Shown piece by piece: positions 27,128-39,900 of a DNA stretch of 64,000 bases; the stretch's first letter is position 1, and each line of letters begins with the position of its first letter. A model generated the notes under the pieces. It had not been told where the DNA came from and ran no database searches. It was given only the letters and a program-made list of their open reading frames with translations. The position numbers were made by a program, and so were the translations under genes. The DNA comes from Drosophila pseudoobscura (taxonomy: Eukaryota; Arthropoda; Insecta; Diptera; Drosophilidae): the NCBI RefSeq assembly GCF_009870125.1, contig NC_046680.1:19797501-19861500 (forward strand), read 5' to 3'.

Positions 27128-30100
27128 GAGAGAGAGAGAGAGTGTGTGTGTGTGGTGGAATCGAATCTCACCACTTTTGGGAGTTTTGCGAGACAAAGAG
27201 CGAGCAGGAGCCAAGAAAGTGTGGCAGCGAAGGGGGAGAGGGCCCTACCTCACATTATTACACCCTGTATGCGGTGGTGTGCGTGCATGTGTGTTGTGCA
27301 GGGTGGGTTTCTGTGTTGCTGCAACATTGCTGCTATCCTGCCGCAACATTACATCCCCATGTTGTTGTCAATTAATTCCGAAAAACGAATTCCAAATTAG
27401 TACTTTTGAACATGAAAGAATGGCTTAAGAAATCCTTTTATCGTTTCCTTATATCTTATATATTATATAATCTAAACCCAATGAAATCCTGCAAAAGCTT
27501 TCCGAAACCCCAAAAGGTTTCAAAAGATCGTTGCTCTAGATTCCTAGCGTACTACTGCTCGAAAGCCAGGTGTTCAAGCAGCGAAAAAGCACCGCTTTCG
27601 GTGTGATATCAGCGGAGTCTTCACGAAGGAGACGGACGGACAATGCGGCGGTAAATATTCGATATACCAGCATATAGTAAAAAAAATCCAATGATGGACG
27701 GCACTTTATGAAAAAATTGTTTGCAGAAAGCAATATGTTTGCCTTTTTTGTATCGGCTAAAAATTCAATTAAAAAAGAACCATGTCCGACCGCCAAATAG
27801 TTCTGTCGCGTAAATTCTCAATCAATCGCAGTCCGCCGTAAATTCACAATAAGTTATTTTTTGCAAAGTTTTCGTCCGTCAACACTCCGGGATTTGCTGA
27901 AACTAATATGAAACTCAGTGGCCAATGTGCTCATATGGACTCGTATGTTCAAAGGTTTTTGTTGACATTTTGGGGAAATATCTGTTCATTATTCATTAAT
28001 TTGTTGTTGTTTAAGCGTTGCATTCTTTGAGCGTTGGTTTTTTTGCTTTGTTAATTGCCTTTTCAAAATAAATTTGCACTCCATTTCGTTTTTAGACTAT
28101 TCACAAGCCGAACTAAAGAAATAATCAATTCGGTAACAGGGTCGTGGCCGAAAGTGCAATAAATTAGCTTTAAACAAAAATGTAAATTTAAATTTCATCA
28201 AAATCAAAATTAAAGCATCTCCAGATTTAGCTTATCGAAGGTCCAGGGTCCTTTTCATAAAGGGCAAATGTCGGCAATCGGGCAACGTAATCGAAGCAAT
28301 TAATGGCGCATTACCCAGCAAAACGATTTGCCGCAAGTCCCAAAACTATTTAGACATCCCCACACGTGCTCCACTTGACGTTCGATTGGACTTCAGTTTC
28401 CCAAATTATACAAAGTATTTAATGCAACTTGGCACCCACATTAGCAGCACCCACACGCCAGAAGGCAAGCCCCAACCGGACACACTCTTGGCCAGCAGCA
28501 ACAACGCCAACAACAGCAACAACAGCAACAGCTGTAACAGATTGTAATGCAAATGGAGATGTGGGGAATGTGTGCGGCAAGGAGTAAGCACTCACCGGCC
28601 ACAAGGCAGAGCCTGTGTGTCTGTAGGTGTTGGCCAAGACACAGCATTGGGCCACTGACCAGGCTCCTTGCATGCAATTGACATTGGTCCTGGCGTTTGA
28701 TTAATTGCACTTGGCTGAGGCCTTTCCAAGCCATTGACTCGGAATGCTCCGCATGTGCTCATAGATCTGTATCTGTATCTGTTTCTGTATCTGAGCCTGT
28801 ATCAATTTGTATCTCTGTTCTCTTTGTGTTTGTGGGGCAATAAATTGGACATGTTCGACATGCTTTCCAATTACTTGCGCTGGCATTAAACAAATGCAAT
28901 CCACTTGACACACGTCCAAAGTTGGAACCGCTTCCTAGCGTCTACTGCCAAGCAGGACGAGCTGCCAAGGAGCCAAAGGAGCACGGAGCGCAGAGACGCT
29001 CCACTTGTCCCTGCATTTGGTTTATGCAACTGTCGCCTGCAAGCGATAGAAAAACTCACACAAAAAGAGGGAGGCAGGTCCTGCCGCTTCAATGAACCTC
29101 AATGGCCGCCGGGCGAACCAAGAAACATAACTCAAGAATGCAAAGGACGAGGCGAGCGAAAAGCGCAAGCAAAGGACATCCACATCCTGCCTCAGCCAAG
29201 CCACCATCTTCAGAGGAACAAGTTAAGCGCTCCACAAGCGCAGCGTGGCCCATGCATAGTTTATGATACCGGATCCTGGATCCCGTGTCCCCTATCCCTT
29301 ATCCCGGCACAGCTCCCGCCTCTCCCACTCACACTATCTATGCATTTCTCTGAATTAAACCAACTGCACAAAATGTCGCAGATAATTCAATGCACCTACA
29401 CAGAGCATTTTTATAGCCCTCGTCCTGGACCGAACCACAACCCAGCCCCATCCTCATCCTCATCCGCGGACGGAGCTCTCGACTCCTTGGCAGTCGAAAA
29501 GTGCCACGAGGGTAATTTAAAAATCCATTTGTGTTTTGAGATTTCGTCGGCAGGGAGAGACACCAGCCGGGCGGGGCGCTGGGCAACAATTGCGGTGCCA
29601 ACCGCCGGGAAACAACCAGAGGGAAATCGGGTGCCGCGTGGAAAGCTGAAAATGGAAAATGCGAACGGCGAATGGCGAACGTCGAACGTCGCTTGGCTGA
29701 CTAGATGACGGCCAGACCTGACTGCGTGACACAATTTCAATTTGCATTGACAGCATGAATTATAGGAAATAATCACCGAAGGAAAATGCGATTTTAGCGA
29801 TGCTCCCAGCTCTGGCCTCCAGGTCCAGGTCCAGGTCCAGGTCCAGGTCCCGCTCCTGCCCCTGCTCCTTCTTTCAACCGTTTGGCACTGACCCGCGTGG
29901 ACATCCAGCTGTTATTGATATGGAAATGATGCGCCACGCCACCCAAACTAGGGAGGGAACAGCGCAGGGAAGGACCCGAAAGCCTTGCAGCAATTCAAGT
30001 AAAAAAGAGCTCACGAAATAAAAGGAGATAAAATTTAAATTTCATGAGGCGCCTGAACAGATAATTTTGCGAAGCAGGACAGATGGAGAGGCAGAGAAAG

Positions 30101-30312
30101 AGAGATGGGGAGAGTAGAAACTCAATTGCTTGTTGAAAAGGCTAATGAGGAATGACTGGAAATAAGATGTTATGCATATATCCGTACAAATTTATTTTTA
30201 AATGACACACATTATTTAATAAAGGTAATTGCAAGAAAAATGAGGAAATATGAAAATCCCACGGTAAATGTGAGAATAAATCAAGAAAAGCAGTATTAAG
30301 AGAAAGACTCAC
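27128..30312 (-). other. Intronic spacer between the two candidate promoters
   Basis: A/T-rich DNA from 27.4 to 28.3 kb, then GC-richer DNA. It contains one 267-codon plus-strand open frame (28905-29708) without recognisable protein features, plus the AGGTCC tandem repeat. I see no supported gene in it. Confidence 0.4.
29821..29850. repeat. Tandem repeat, 5 x AGGTCC
   Basis: Five perfect 6-bp copies. Non-coding context within the presumed intron. Confidence 0.85.
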
Positions 30313-30806
30313 CAGTTCCCATAGTGCTGTAGGGTTGAATATGTTTCATTTGCCATTTCCTGTTGTTGCCTTGTGGTTTTCTTTGTAGTCCTTATTTGAT
30401 TTGCTGTTTCCTTGGATTGGGTTGTTGTTGTTTAATGATTTTTCACGCACACACACACAAAACAAACACGAGCACTTTTCAACCGATCACAGATTTATTC
30501 CCAAGAACAAAAACACACAAAAAACAATCAAATTTCCTTCTACTGCGTTGTTTGAAACGAATAAATAGATTGCATTTATTATATTTGCACAAGAACAAAA
30601 TAATTTGGCAACTTAATCGCTTGAACCGCTTTGAGTGGGAACTGAGAAAGCTGCGATAAGAGTGCATGCGTATGCAGCCCAAAAGCTCTGCTTAGAAAAA
30701 AGCCTTGGAGAGCGAAAGCCGAACAAAAGCTTAGGGAGTTCTGCTAACTCTCTTTCGGGTCTTTCGGTTTGATCGAAGAAAGAAGAACGAAGTTTGCTGT
30801 TGTACT
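30313..30806 (-). other. Leader exon (first promoter) of the left-hand minus-strand gene
   Basis: A minus-strand Initiator match, CTCAGTAC, puts a start near 30806. The following 490 nt are A-rich, CAA-rich leader-type sequence ending in the consensus donor ACTG|GTGAGT at 30313/30312. No TATA box lies at -30. GAGA-type motifs (CTCTCTC) lie about 90 nt upstream. The leader contains a 62-codon upstream ORF (30667-30479). Near the end are two overlapping ATGs: one at 30356 in frame with a run ending YGNW, and one at 30349 that could begin a peptide MKHIQPYSTMGT continuing into the next exon. The gene is not identified. From remembered map order stan is a candidate, in which case this exon would be untranslated. 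Confidence 0.55.
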
Positions 30807-30960
30807 GAGCCAAAGAAGACCCGAAGAGACAGCGCGTAATTTCAGCAGCGTAGGCGAGTCAAAGCTCCTCTCTAGTGTACATAATATGAGCAGGTGATCT
30901 CTCTCACTGTAAGCTCGCTCTCTAAATCACATGCCTCTGTAACGACTATACAGAATTTGT
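30807..30960 (-). promoter_or_regulatory. Putative promoter upstream of the 30806 start
   Basis: TATA-less segment with CTCTCTC/GAGAG motifs at about 30898-30930 and an Initiator at its edge. This arrangement is typical of GAGA-associated developmental Drosophila promoters. Confidence 0.35.
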
Positions 30961-33900
30961 TCTTTCTCTGTTAACGCGCTGCAAACTGCAGAGATCTGCC
31001 ATGTGTTAAATAAATTATGTATGTAGCCCTATACATACATATGTACATCTATAAAAATAGGTTATGTAGAGTGTTCTCTTTTTGTTTTTCCCTTTGATTT
31101 CGATCAATGCCTCTCATTTCTTCATCCACGCCACGAACGGTCTCCAATTAGACCCTTGAAATCCTATGCAGTGTCTTTTGGTCTTAAAGTTATCCAAATG
31201 TGTTCATACGTCCATACACACATCCTTTGGGAATGATCCAAAGGGATTACCATTTCCCGGGGACTCCACTAACTAACCAACATTCACCGCTAACAGCTAC
31301 CCATACCATCTACCAGCCCCCTGGCTCTTGCAGCTCTCTCTCTCTCTCAGCAGTCTGTTTTCCTCTCTGTAAATTAGCGCTCCATCCACTCAGGGAAACA
31401 CCTGGGAAAACTGCATGGTTCTTGTTATTTTTTTTTGAGCCACTTATAAGTTGATATAAAAAATGCATGCCGAGTGCATTACGCGCACTTCCGCCGGCAG
31501 GGGGCAGCAGGGGGCAGCAAGGGGCGTGCAATAGAGCCAGCTCATTAGCCAGACGCCTTCACACTTCCACTGACCCCCCACCGTCCCGACCATCCCCACC
31601 ATCCCTTTCAGACAGCCGCCACACTTCGAACTGGGGAAATTTGCGAGTGCGTAAGCGTGAGCGTGAGCGGGTCGGAGGCGTGCTCAAGTGGCCCGCCCAG
31701 CTGCAAGTCGGGAAAACTATGTCAAAAACTTTAAAAATATTCACTGCATCCATTGGCGTCGTCTCTGTCTCTGTCTCCATCCCCGACGCTTTTCCCTTCG
31801 CGTGGCGCTAAAATGTTTGTTGTTCCGAGTGCTTGCGTCTTAGAATGTTTGCCACTTGTTTGTGGCGCCGGCACCTGGTTGCAGGTGTGAGGTGTGAGGA
31901 ATACTTTAAAAGTTTCCCGATGAAGGTACCCTTTCTGCTTCTGCCTGTGCTGCCAGCAGCAGCTGTAAATTATATGCAAATTACTTCGAAACGACAAATA
32001 TACGTATCCGTGCGGTAAATCATGCGAAAAACAAAGTTGCTGACTCCGCTCTGGTCTGGCAGAATGGGGGCTGCCTCTTGGAGGAGCTTGAGCTGCGACT
32101 AGGTACGGGCAGACGGGGAGGAACAGGAAGGCAAACTAACAACACTTGAGAGCGTGCGAAACGTGTTCAAGATGCCGGCCAGACCGAGGAGTTGGCCGTC
32201 CTGCCTGGACGTCCTGCCATTCTGCCACCATGGGATCCTTGAGCTGTATTGATATTTGTGGCACGTCACAGTCGGAGTCATCACGTTGCCGGAACGCAAT
32301 GCCACCGTATCAGAATGCCACAATCTCAAGGCTGCTGCAACATGCAGTCTCAGTCTCCAGCTGCAGCCTAAAAGCAGGCAACACTCCTTTGCGAGACACT
32401 CACACAGGGACAGAGGAGCAGGGGAGCAGGGTAGCAGGGTAGCAGGGCCAGGCTTAAACACGTCACGTCAGCGTGCTGTCAATGAGCACTTGCACGGACA
32501 TGGGACAGAATGGACGGGAATGCATACGGTCTCCTCGAGACTCCCCGCCTCCCTGTGGCTGTTCACAAATGTTTTATAAGTCATTTTTTATAAATTTTTT
32601 CCTGTATTTCAGCTTTATCCTGCCTTCCAATGATTCTCACAGTGATGACCACATTTCTGTGATTCTTTTGCAGTGCTTTGAAGAAGTGGAAGTTCCAAGT
32701 AACAGTTCGATCCTAGACCCTTAGACTAATCGGTTGGGAGAGAGCTCTGATTCAGCAAATATCGGCTTCTTTGCTGATGATCGGTGGATGGTTGCCTAGC
32801 TTCAGAGCTGCGGGAAGAACCGAGCACCTCTAACGACGTTGCCTGGCCCGGCCTCAGTGTGAATATTTTTTGTATTCATTTTCCATTTTCTTTTGCTTTT
32901 TTCCTGCTACTGGGGTGCTGCTGCTGCCGCGCGCATGGCTTGATGCTAACAATAGCACTCCGCGAGGGGGGAACGGGGAATGGCGAGTGGTTTGATGCTG
33001 ATGCCATGCCGGAGTTCCCCAGCTCAGAGCATCAGAGCATCAGCTCGCCTGGTTTGTCGAGTTGTCGGGGTTCCTTCCTGTGCTGACTCACGCAATGCAT
33101 ACACATGCACAGATTGACAGTCTTTTAATTAAGAAGCCGTCAAAGATGGCGTTGGCACGCTCTCGAGCACTCGCTCTCCGCAGCCATTGGAGTGCAGCCG
33201 TGTCACTGGCAATTATGCAGTGCCTGGGCCCGGCACCCAGCCTCCCACTCAGAGGCCGCCCAGCCAGAGATGCTGCTGCAGCAGGCATCCCGCAAACGAC
33301 AACGACAACGACAACACCAACGCCAACGCCAACGCAATTCAATTTAACGTTTATTCACAAATTAATTGAATTTTTGGTATTCATTGTGCGAGCCGAGTCA
33401 GAAGGAGCCATGGAGGAGCCACACAGATGCCGATGATGCAGTGGACGCAGACGCTGATGGAGCTGCTGCCGGCCCAGGACATGGTCTGATCGATTAATCA
33501 TATGGCCAGCTAATTAACCGCAGGCTCTCGCAGCTGTTGTCAACAATTAGGCTGACACCTGACGAACCGACGACAGGACAGACGACAGACGACCTTCCGA
33601 AACTGGCATTGAATCCCATCGGAAAAAACTATAGAAATGACTGGCCGGACACTGGGGAAGACAACAGATTGTTATCAGATAAACATACCCGTACTACTGG
33701 GACTCTTGGGAACTCAATGATGATATTCCCTGGGCTTTTAACTGCCTTCAGTCGAAAGTTCAATCAATTATATCACGAAAACCCCCTATGTGCGCGTATT
33801 TCCTTGATTGCAGGTGTCATATGGATCCTTTAGTGGGGAAATGTTTCACAGGAATGGGTGGGAGGAAGCCTCGTAACGAAGTTAATAATAATTTAACACT

Positions 33901-36900
33901 GGATCTGCTCTTTTCTGCTGAGCTGTGCTTATTTGAACTTTGAAACTCATCGTTAGGGAACTTTTTGTTGTTGTTGTTGCAGCTTGCGGGGCGGTTGGGG
34001 GGCCAAATTGCTTCCTCGCTGCTCGCTATCTTTGATGGGACACAGGACAGCCTTGACAATTTATTCAGTTGCTCCTGTTTAACTTTGGCAGCTCAAAAGT
34101 TGTCCCACTTGGACTTTGCTAAAAGCGACTCAAAAGCACTTATTTCAGTTTGCCAAAGGTAAAGGGGCACGGACTGGGGCAGGCACTGTCGCTGGAGATG
34201 CTGGAGAAGCTGGGGAATGGCCCTGCAATAATTGCATCTTATTTTCGAGAGGCCAATGGAACCGAAGCTCCAAGAAGTCTCCAGTTCAATTTGAAGCGTC
34301 ACTTCAGGAGGCAGAGAGAGAAAGAGAGAGAGAGAGAGCGGCGCGGCGCGGCACACGGGGTAAGTGCTACTTGAGGCTGAAGGACTGCTCGCATGCAAAT
34401 GCACATAGGGAAGGATGAACTACATACATTAGAATGCAGTTATTTGGGGCCTTCAAAGTACGGCTTATGCTAATGGTATGGAAGCCCGGCCGAAAATACT
34501 TCGCATTTTGTGCTTTTCTGGTTGCTTGATTACTTATGCCCCTCCACCCCTCCGCCCCCCACACCACATCCGTTCACACACCCGAAAGAATGCAACAATG
34601 TGCATAAATTGAGGCAAACTTTGAAATGGCCGCCGACGCTGCAACCAACAATGTAAAGTGCCACATACTCGTATAGAGAGAAAGTTGCAACATATTGCGC
34701 ATAATTAGTGTTTATTTTTGCACTTTAATTGGTTATTAGAAGTGGAAGCAGCCAACTTTTAATGGCTCTGACGGGCCATCCACATAAGAAGCCAGAAGGG
34801 AAAGGAATGTCGGTGGTTACTTAATTCTTAAAGCAAATTAAGTGCATTGAAATTGATGTTGATTGTAGCCATTGGCAACCTCCGCAGGGGGGGGTGGGGC
34901 GCCAGCAGCCGCCTAATTGAAATAATTGACATTTAATGCCACATGTGGCAAAGTTCCTAATGTTAACTGGGAGGAGCCATCAAATGCTTGATATGCCACC
35001 TAATTAATCTGATTGCTCCACTTGGAAACGAGTCAAAAGAATTACAGCATCAATTGCTCGGCAAATACGAGTACTTGCCATCAATCTGTTTAGAATTGGT
35101 GTAAAATTAGCAATCAGTTTCAGTCTTTTCATTAAAAAGAAAGTCTTTTGCTTCTTCCACGGTGTGCCAGTCAGATGCCCCCCCTTCGACTGGGAATAGT
35201 TGGGAAGTTGAAGGTTCGACCCTTGAGGGTGAGCTTCAATTGGTCCATGAAATGAATATGACACGGCAGATAACTCGAACTCTTTTCTCACTATAAAAAG
35301 GATGTTTCGATCGGCTCTTCTTGGGGAGTGGTAGAGGGGCTGTACTTGTACTCGTATTTGCCTCACGCGCCTCTTTGACAGTGCCTCAAGCTGCCACATC
35401 TTTTCACACATGAAAGAGCTCAAAGCTCATTTCATTAATTTGCTCATTAATTGCCACCAACTGCCACTTGCCGTGTATCTGTTTGACAGCTTTATTTGCG
35501 TATCCATCCAGTTTGCGCTGCACTTTATGTCGCTTTTTTCCATTAATCGGTTCCTGTGGCGACAACGTGGCAGGTAAACATCATAATCGTGAAGATAGTG
35601 CAACCCGCCGCCCACCGCCCACCACCCCCCTTCACATACGGGCAAACATAAGCACTTTATAATTATGACACATTAATTAAATAAAGTGCACTTCCGCTGT
35701 CATTAACACGGCCAGATTCAGAGCCAGAGCCACCAGCAACGTGCACAATGACGAACTAAGACCCGCTCTAGCCGGTGGCATTGTTCGACGACTTCTGCAG
35801 CTCCACATTCGCCGATGGGACAACAAACAGCGACGACGGGGATGCCTCTGCAGGTGAAGTGACAAAAGCAGGTGCTCAGCCCAGCCCAGGCGCGCTCCAG
35901 TCCGGAGGCCCGTTGACATTTGACAGCAGAAGTCACACTGAAGGGACTCAGCAGCAAGGGCGAGGTCATCACAGGGTCGCCTGAAGCTAGTTAATGGTCA
36001 AATGGCCGACGCTTAAGTCCGGGCCCCCCGTGTACCGGCAGACACACGTGTGAGGCAGAGATGCGCCCGTTTGCAAAGTTGCTGCCACAGTGGTCCCACA
36101 GAACATTCTCCCATCTAATAGTGCAATCTTTTGAGTGTTCACACCACACAGTCTTCACTGTAGTTCACTATTCAGTGCTGATTATAGTGCTGGGGCACCA
36201 GGGAGTGCTGAGAGTGCCTCGGCACTGATAGGCATTTGTCCGAGGCAGGCTGGCGGAAAGTATCCCACCCACTCCCCAATCCTTTCAAAGAGTATTCCGC
36301 CCCACTCTCCCACACACACACACACACACACACAGTCAGACAATGACACTCGAGTCGTCGTAGCAGTTGTTGTCTCTGCTGCCGCTGCCGCTGTTGATGG
36401 CTACAGTTGTTGTCATTGTCGTTGTCGTTGTCTGACGCCGAGTGTATTTGCTCTTTGTTCGCCATCAGGGCTTTGTGCCGCGACTTGCGATGAACTCATA
36501 ATTTGAACTCTGACACTGGGGGGGCACAGGCAGACGGGGGAGCGGGCAAATCGATATTGCAATAGGGCTTCCATCGGATATTTGTTAATTGAAAAATCTG
36601 TTCGGCGAACTTGGCTCATTAATTGGGGGGAGGCAGCGCAAACAGTACTATTTTGGGGATTTAGACTCTTTCGGGAAATGCAAATGCAAACGCCGGACTC
36701 GGATGGGGCGAACATTTCTGCAATATTGCATTTTGTTGCCGAATTTAATTCTATTGGTAAATATAGCTACGTATACGTAATACCCCTATGTGTGTGCCCG
36801 CGTAGTGCCGGTTTTGCTCGGTCCTGGCTGGTAATATCAATTAGCGGCACTCATGCGATTGATGGTTGCATAAATTACAGCGTTACGCCAGTGGCGGCGC

Positions 36901-39900
36901 CATACAAATTGCGTGCAACATGTAATATGACAGGCGACAGTGTTCAAACAGCCATCGCTCACCCGGGTCGAGCGGCGGATGGAGATGACTGGATGAGTGC
37001 CGGGCCATCCACTCAGTCCATCCATCCGTTCCGACAGTAGCAGGTGCCGCCCCGCTCCGCCCCGCCCCGCATGCTCCTTCCGTGCCCCAAGACATGGCCC
37101 CACCGCATAATTTGCAGCAAAGCCCAGAGGAAATGTCCCGCCGCTAAAGTTGCGGCTGTGTTTCCTCAAAGTTTCCTATCCTGCAGACCCGGCAGACCCA
37201 CAAACACACACGTACTTAGAACACGCCCATAAACCCGCCTCGCCTCCCCAGTTCTTTAGCGGACAAATTTATCATTTCACCAGAGCCAGGCAGGGGTCGG
37301 GGGAGGGAGTCTCAGAGGGCTCTGAAAATTGACTTAAAGACCATTAAAGCAGAGCACTTTTTAATGTTATTAAGTCAAAGTTGATTTGTTCAGGCTTAAA
37401 CCGATTTGCCCTTGTCGCTCTGTCCCCCGCTGCCCCCGCTTGCGGTAGGCCACATCAATGGCTATGGGCCTGGCCACAGCCGCGCTCTTAGCCCGGCTCA
37501 ACTGAATATTGAATTTATAAACCTGCACGATATTCCGCAAATTTGTTTCACCAACAAATCTATTCGCAGTCCTTGATAAAGTCGCTGAAAAAAGTCGCAT
37601 TTTGCATTGACACATCAGCGTAAACAAATTAACTTTAACGCCCTCAACAGCCATGAAAAAAGAGTGGAAAAAGCCGTGACAAGTGACAGGAAAGAGTCAC
37701 TTTTAGCCGGGGAAGCCGCATCGCCCCGCACCGCATCATTTATGCACTATCCCAGCACAGATCCCTAGAGGTTCGGGCTTTCGGAAGCCGTGCAATAGAG
37801 GTACCAGGACTGTACAATCGATTGAGCCACAAATAATATCACGAATATTATTCAAAAGTATTTTGTGGAACAAAGAAATATATAGGATTTAAATATGATT
37901 CCATCCAGATTCAGTGGAGCGGAGAGAAGCGGATCTTTATGACAGCCATAAACATGTCGAAATGGATCCCTGCAATATGCAAATATTACAGTATTACAGT
38001 GGGGAAAAAAAGCTATCGGCGCAATGCATTACAGATGTCGAGAGAGTGCCGCTTCTCCATGCCACACCAACCATATTGATAAAAAAAACGTCAAATAGTC
38101 CTTGGGACGGGGTTGGGGGGGTGGGAAGTGCACGAAACCAAAATGAAAGCGCAAGCAATAAGGGAAATCGTAAATGTCGGAAAATGCTACTGGCCCTGGC
38201 GGCCCCTGCCAGTTTGAGGTTGAACGCGGGCCTGCTCCTGGTCCTCGTCCTGTGGCAGTAGGTGATGATGAGGCTGCTGACGCTGTTGACAGTACACCGA
38301 ATGGTTTGCATTTTCCATTTTTCGCAAATTTACAACTGCAATCAGTAGGGAGACGGACACAAAACGGAGGCAAACGACAAAAAAAAACAGTGTCGAAAAT
38401 GGCCAACAGCATTTCGCGCTTAAAACAATCAAATTGTTTTTTCGATTCGCGAAGGGTAAACAGTTAAACAAACAATGGGGCCTGCATTTAAGCCGTGGCG
38501 CTTAAGCCAGAAGCCCCAAATCGGGACAAAAGTCGGGCCAAAAGTTAAGCGAAACGAATCGAAGCGAAATTTAAAAATTCATTGGAAAATGCACATCTGC
38601 TCTGCTCGATTTCATTGTCAAGTGCTCCAGCTTTGATCTGTTTGTGTAATTATCTTGGCCGCCGGGCTGCCTGGCTGCCTGGCTTTTTTCCAACTTTCAG
38701 TTGCTTTTTCTTTCGTTCGGTTATGGACATTCATATCGTCACTGCAGTCAGGACACGAGCGAGGCGGTGGCTTTGGTCTCCTTTTTTCACAGTAGGCACT
38801 GTTTGAGCGAACTTCAATTTGCAAGTGGCAAACAGTTGTTACCAGTTCGCTTCGCTCGTTTTTTGTCTGGTGTCCGCTGGCGGCACACGTAATTAAAAAT
38901 TCATCATACGCCACGTTGACTGCGGCCCACACAGAAAGTAAGAGACAGGCAAAAAGCGAGATAAAACGAGGGGAAAAAGAGCGCCAGGAGCTAAATGAAC
39001 TTCAAAGTTTTTACACCAAAACTAATTGGAAAACAATTAAGGACTGCCACTACGACTACGCTACCGACTCTCCACGGACTCTCCGAGTCAAACGGAAGAG
39101 TTGGCCACTAAATCGAGCCAGCCCGTCTGCCATCTGCCCTCAGCCCCCTGCTGGATGCTGAACGGACCCCAAACTACGAGTGTTTGTACTACAATATTTA
39201 TAATCAAAGCCCAGATCCCAGCCACTAGAAGCGGCACAACTTTCAGCTTGCTACTTTGCCCACTTTTTCATCTCTTGTTCAAGTTGGGGGCAGTCGTCAG
39301 AGCCGCCCCTCCTGTTGTTCCTTTGCCTGTTCTTGCAGGACAAACAAAACTATGGGAACATGAAATTTGTTTCGGATCCCCGCGCAGGGACAGGCCAATC
39401 GAGCGGAGCTGAGCGGAGCAGGTAATTGAAAAACTTTGAACGCTTCAGCTTTTGGGCTTAGCAGCAGGAAAGGGAAAGTTTTCGATTGAAACTTTAGCTT
39501 GTTACGGCAAATGCGCCGAAGAGCAGAGGCTGGCTTAATCAATTGGCGATTGGATTTGAATTGGCACTGCCCTGTCCACCTCCTCCCTTCGCCAGCCCGA
39601 ACTAGGCCAAATATTCAATGCGCATCAATTGGCTTTGTCGCAGCAGTCGACAGCCTGCTGCTGCACTAGCTCTAGCGCCACCCACATCCTGGCATGGCAG
39701 CTTCCGGCCTGGCCACACGTCGCGTGCGTGTTGCCAAAAAACGGAAATGCACAAATCATCGACCGCATGCCTTTGTTGCTGCCAGCCAGCCAACCAGCCA
39801 TCCAGCCAAAACGGAAATATATGCGAAACATATGCGTGGGTGCGACAGCATACCACACTCGGGTGCCCCATGGCACACCCCCGCTTGGATACGCTGCAGC

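Noticed and set aside
35205..35230. GGTTCGA-type T-loop motif suggesting a tRNA
   Set aside because: No acceptor stem, D-arm or anticodon arm can be formed around it. The similar GGATTCGAA near 61024 is inside a psq coding exon.
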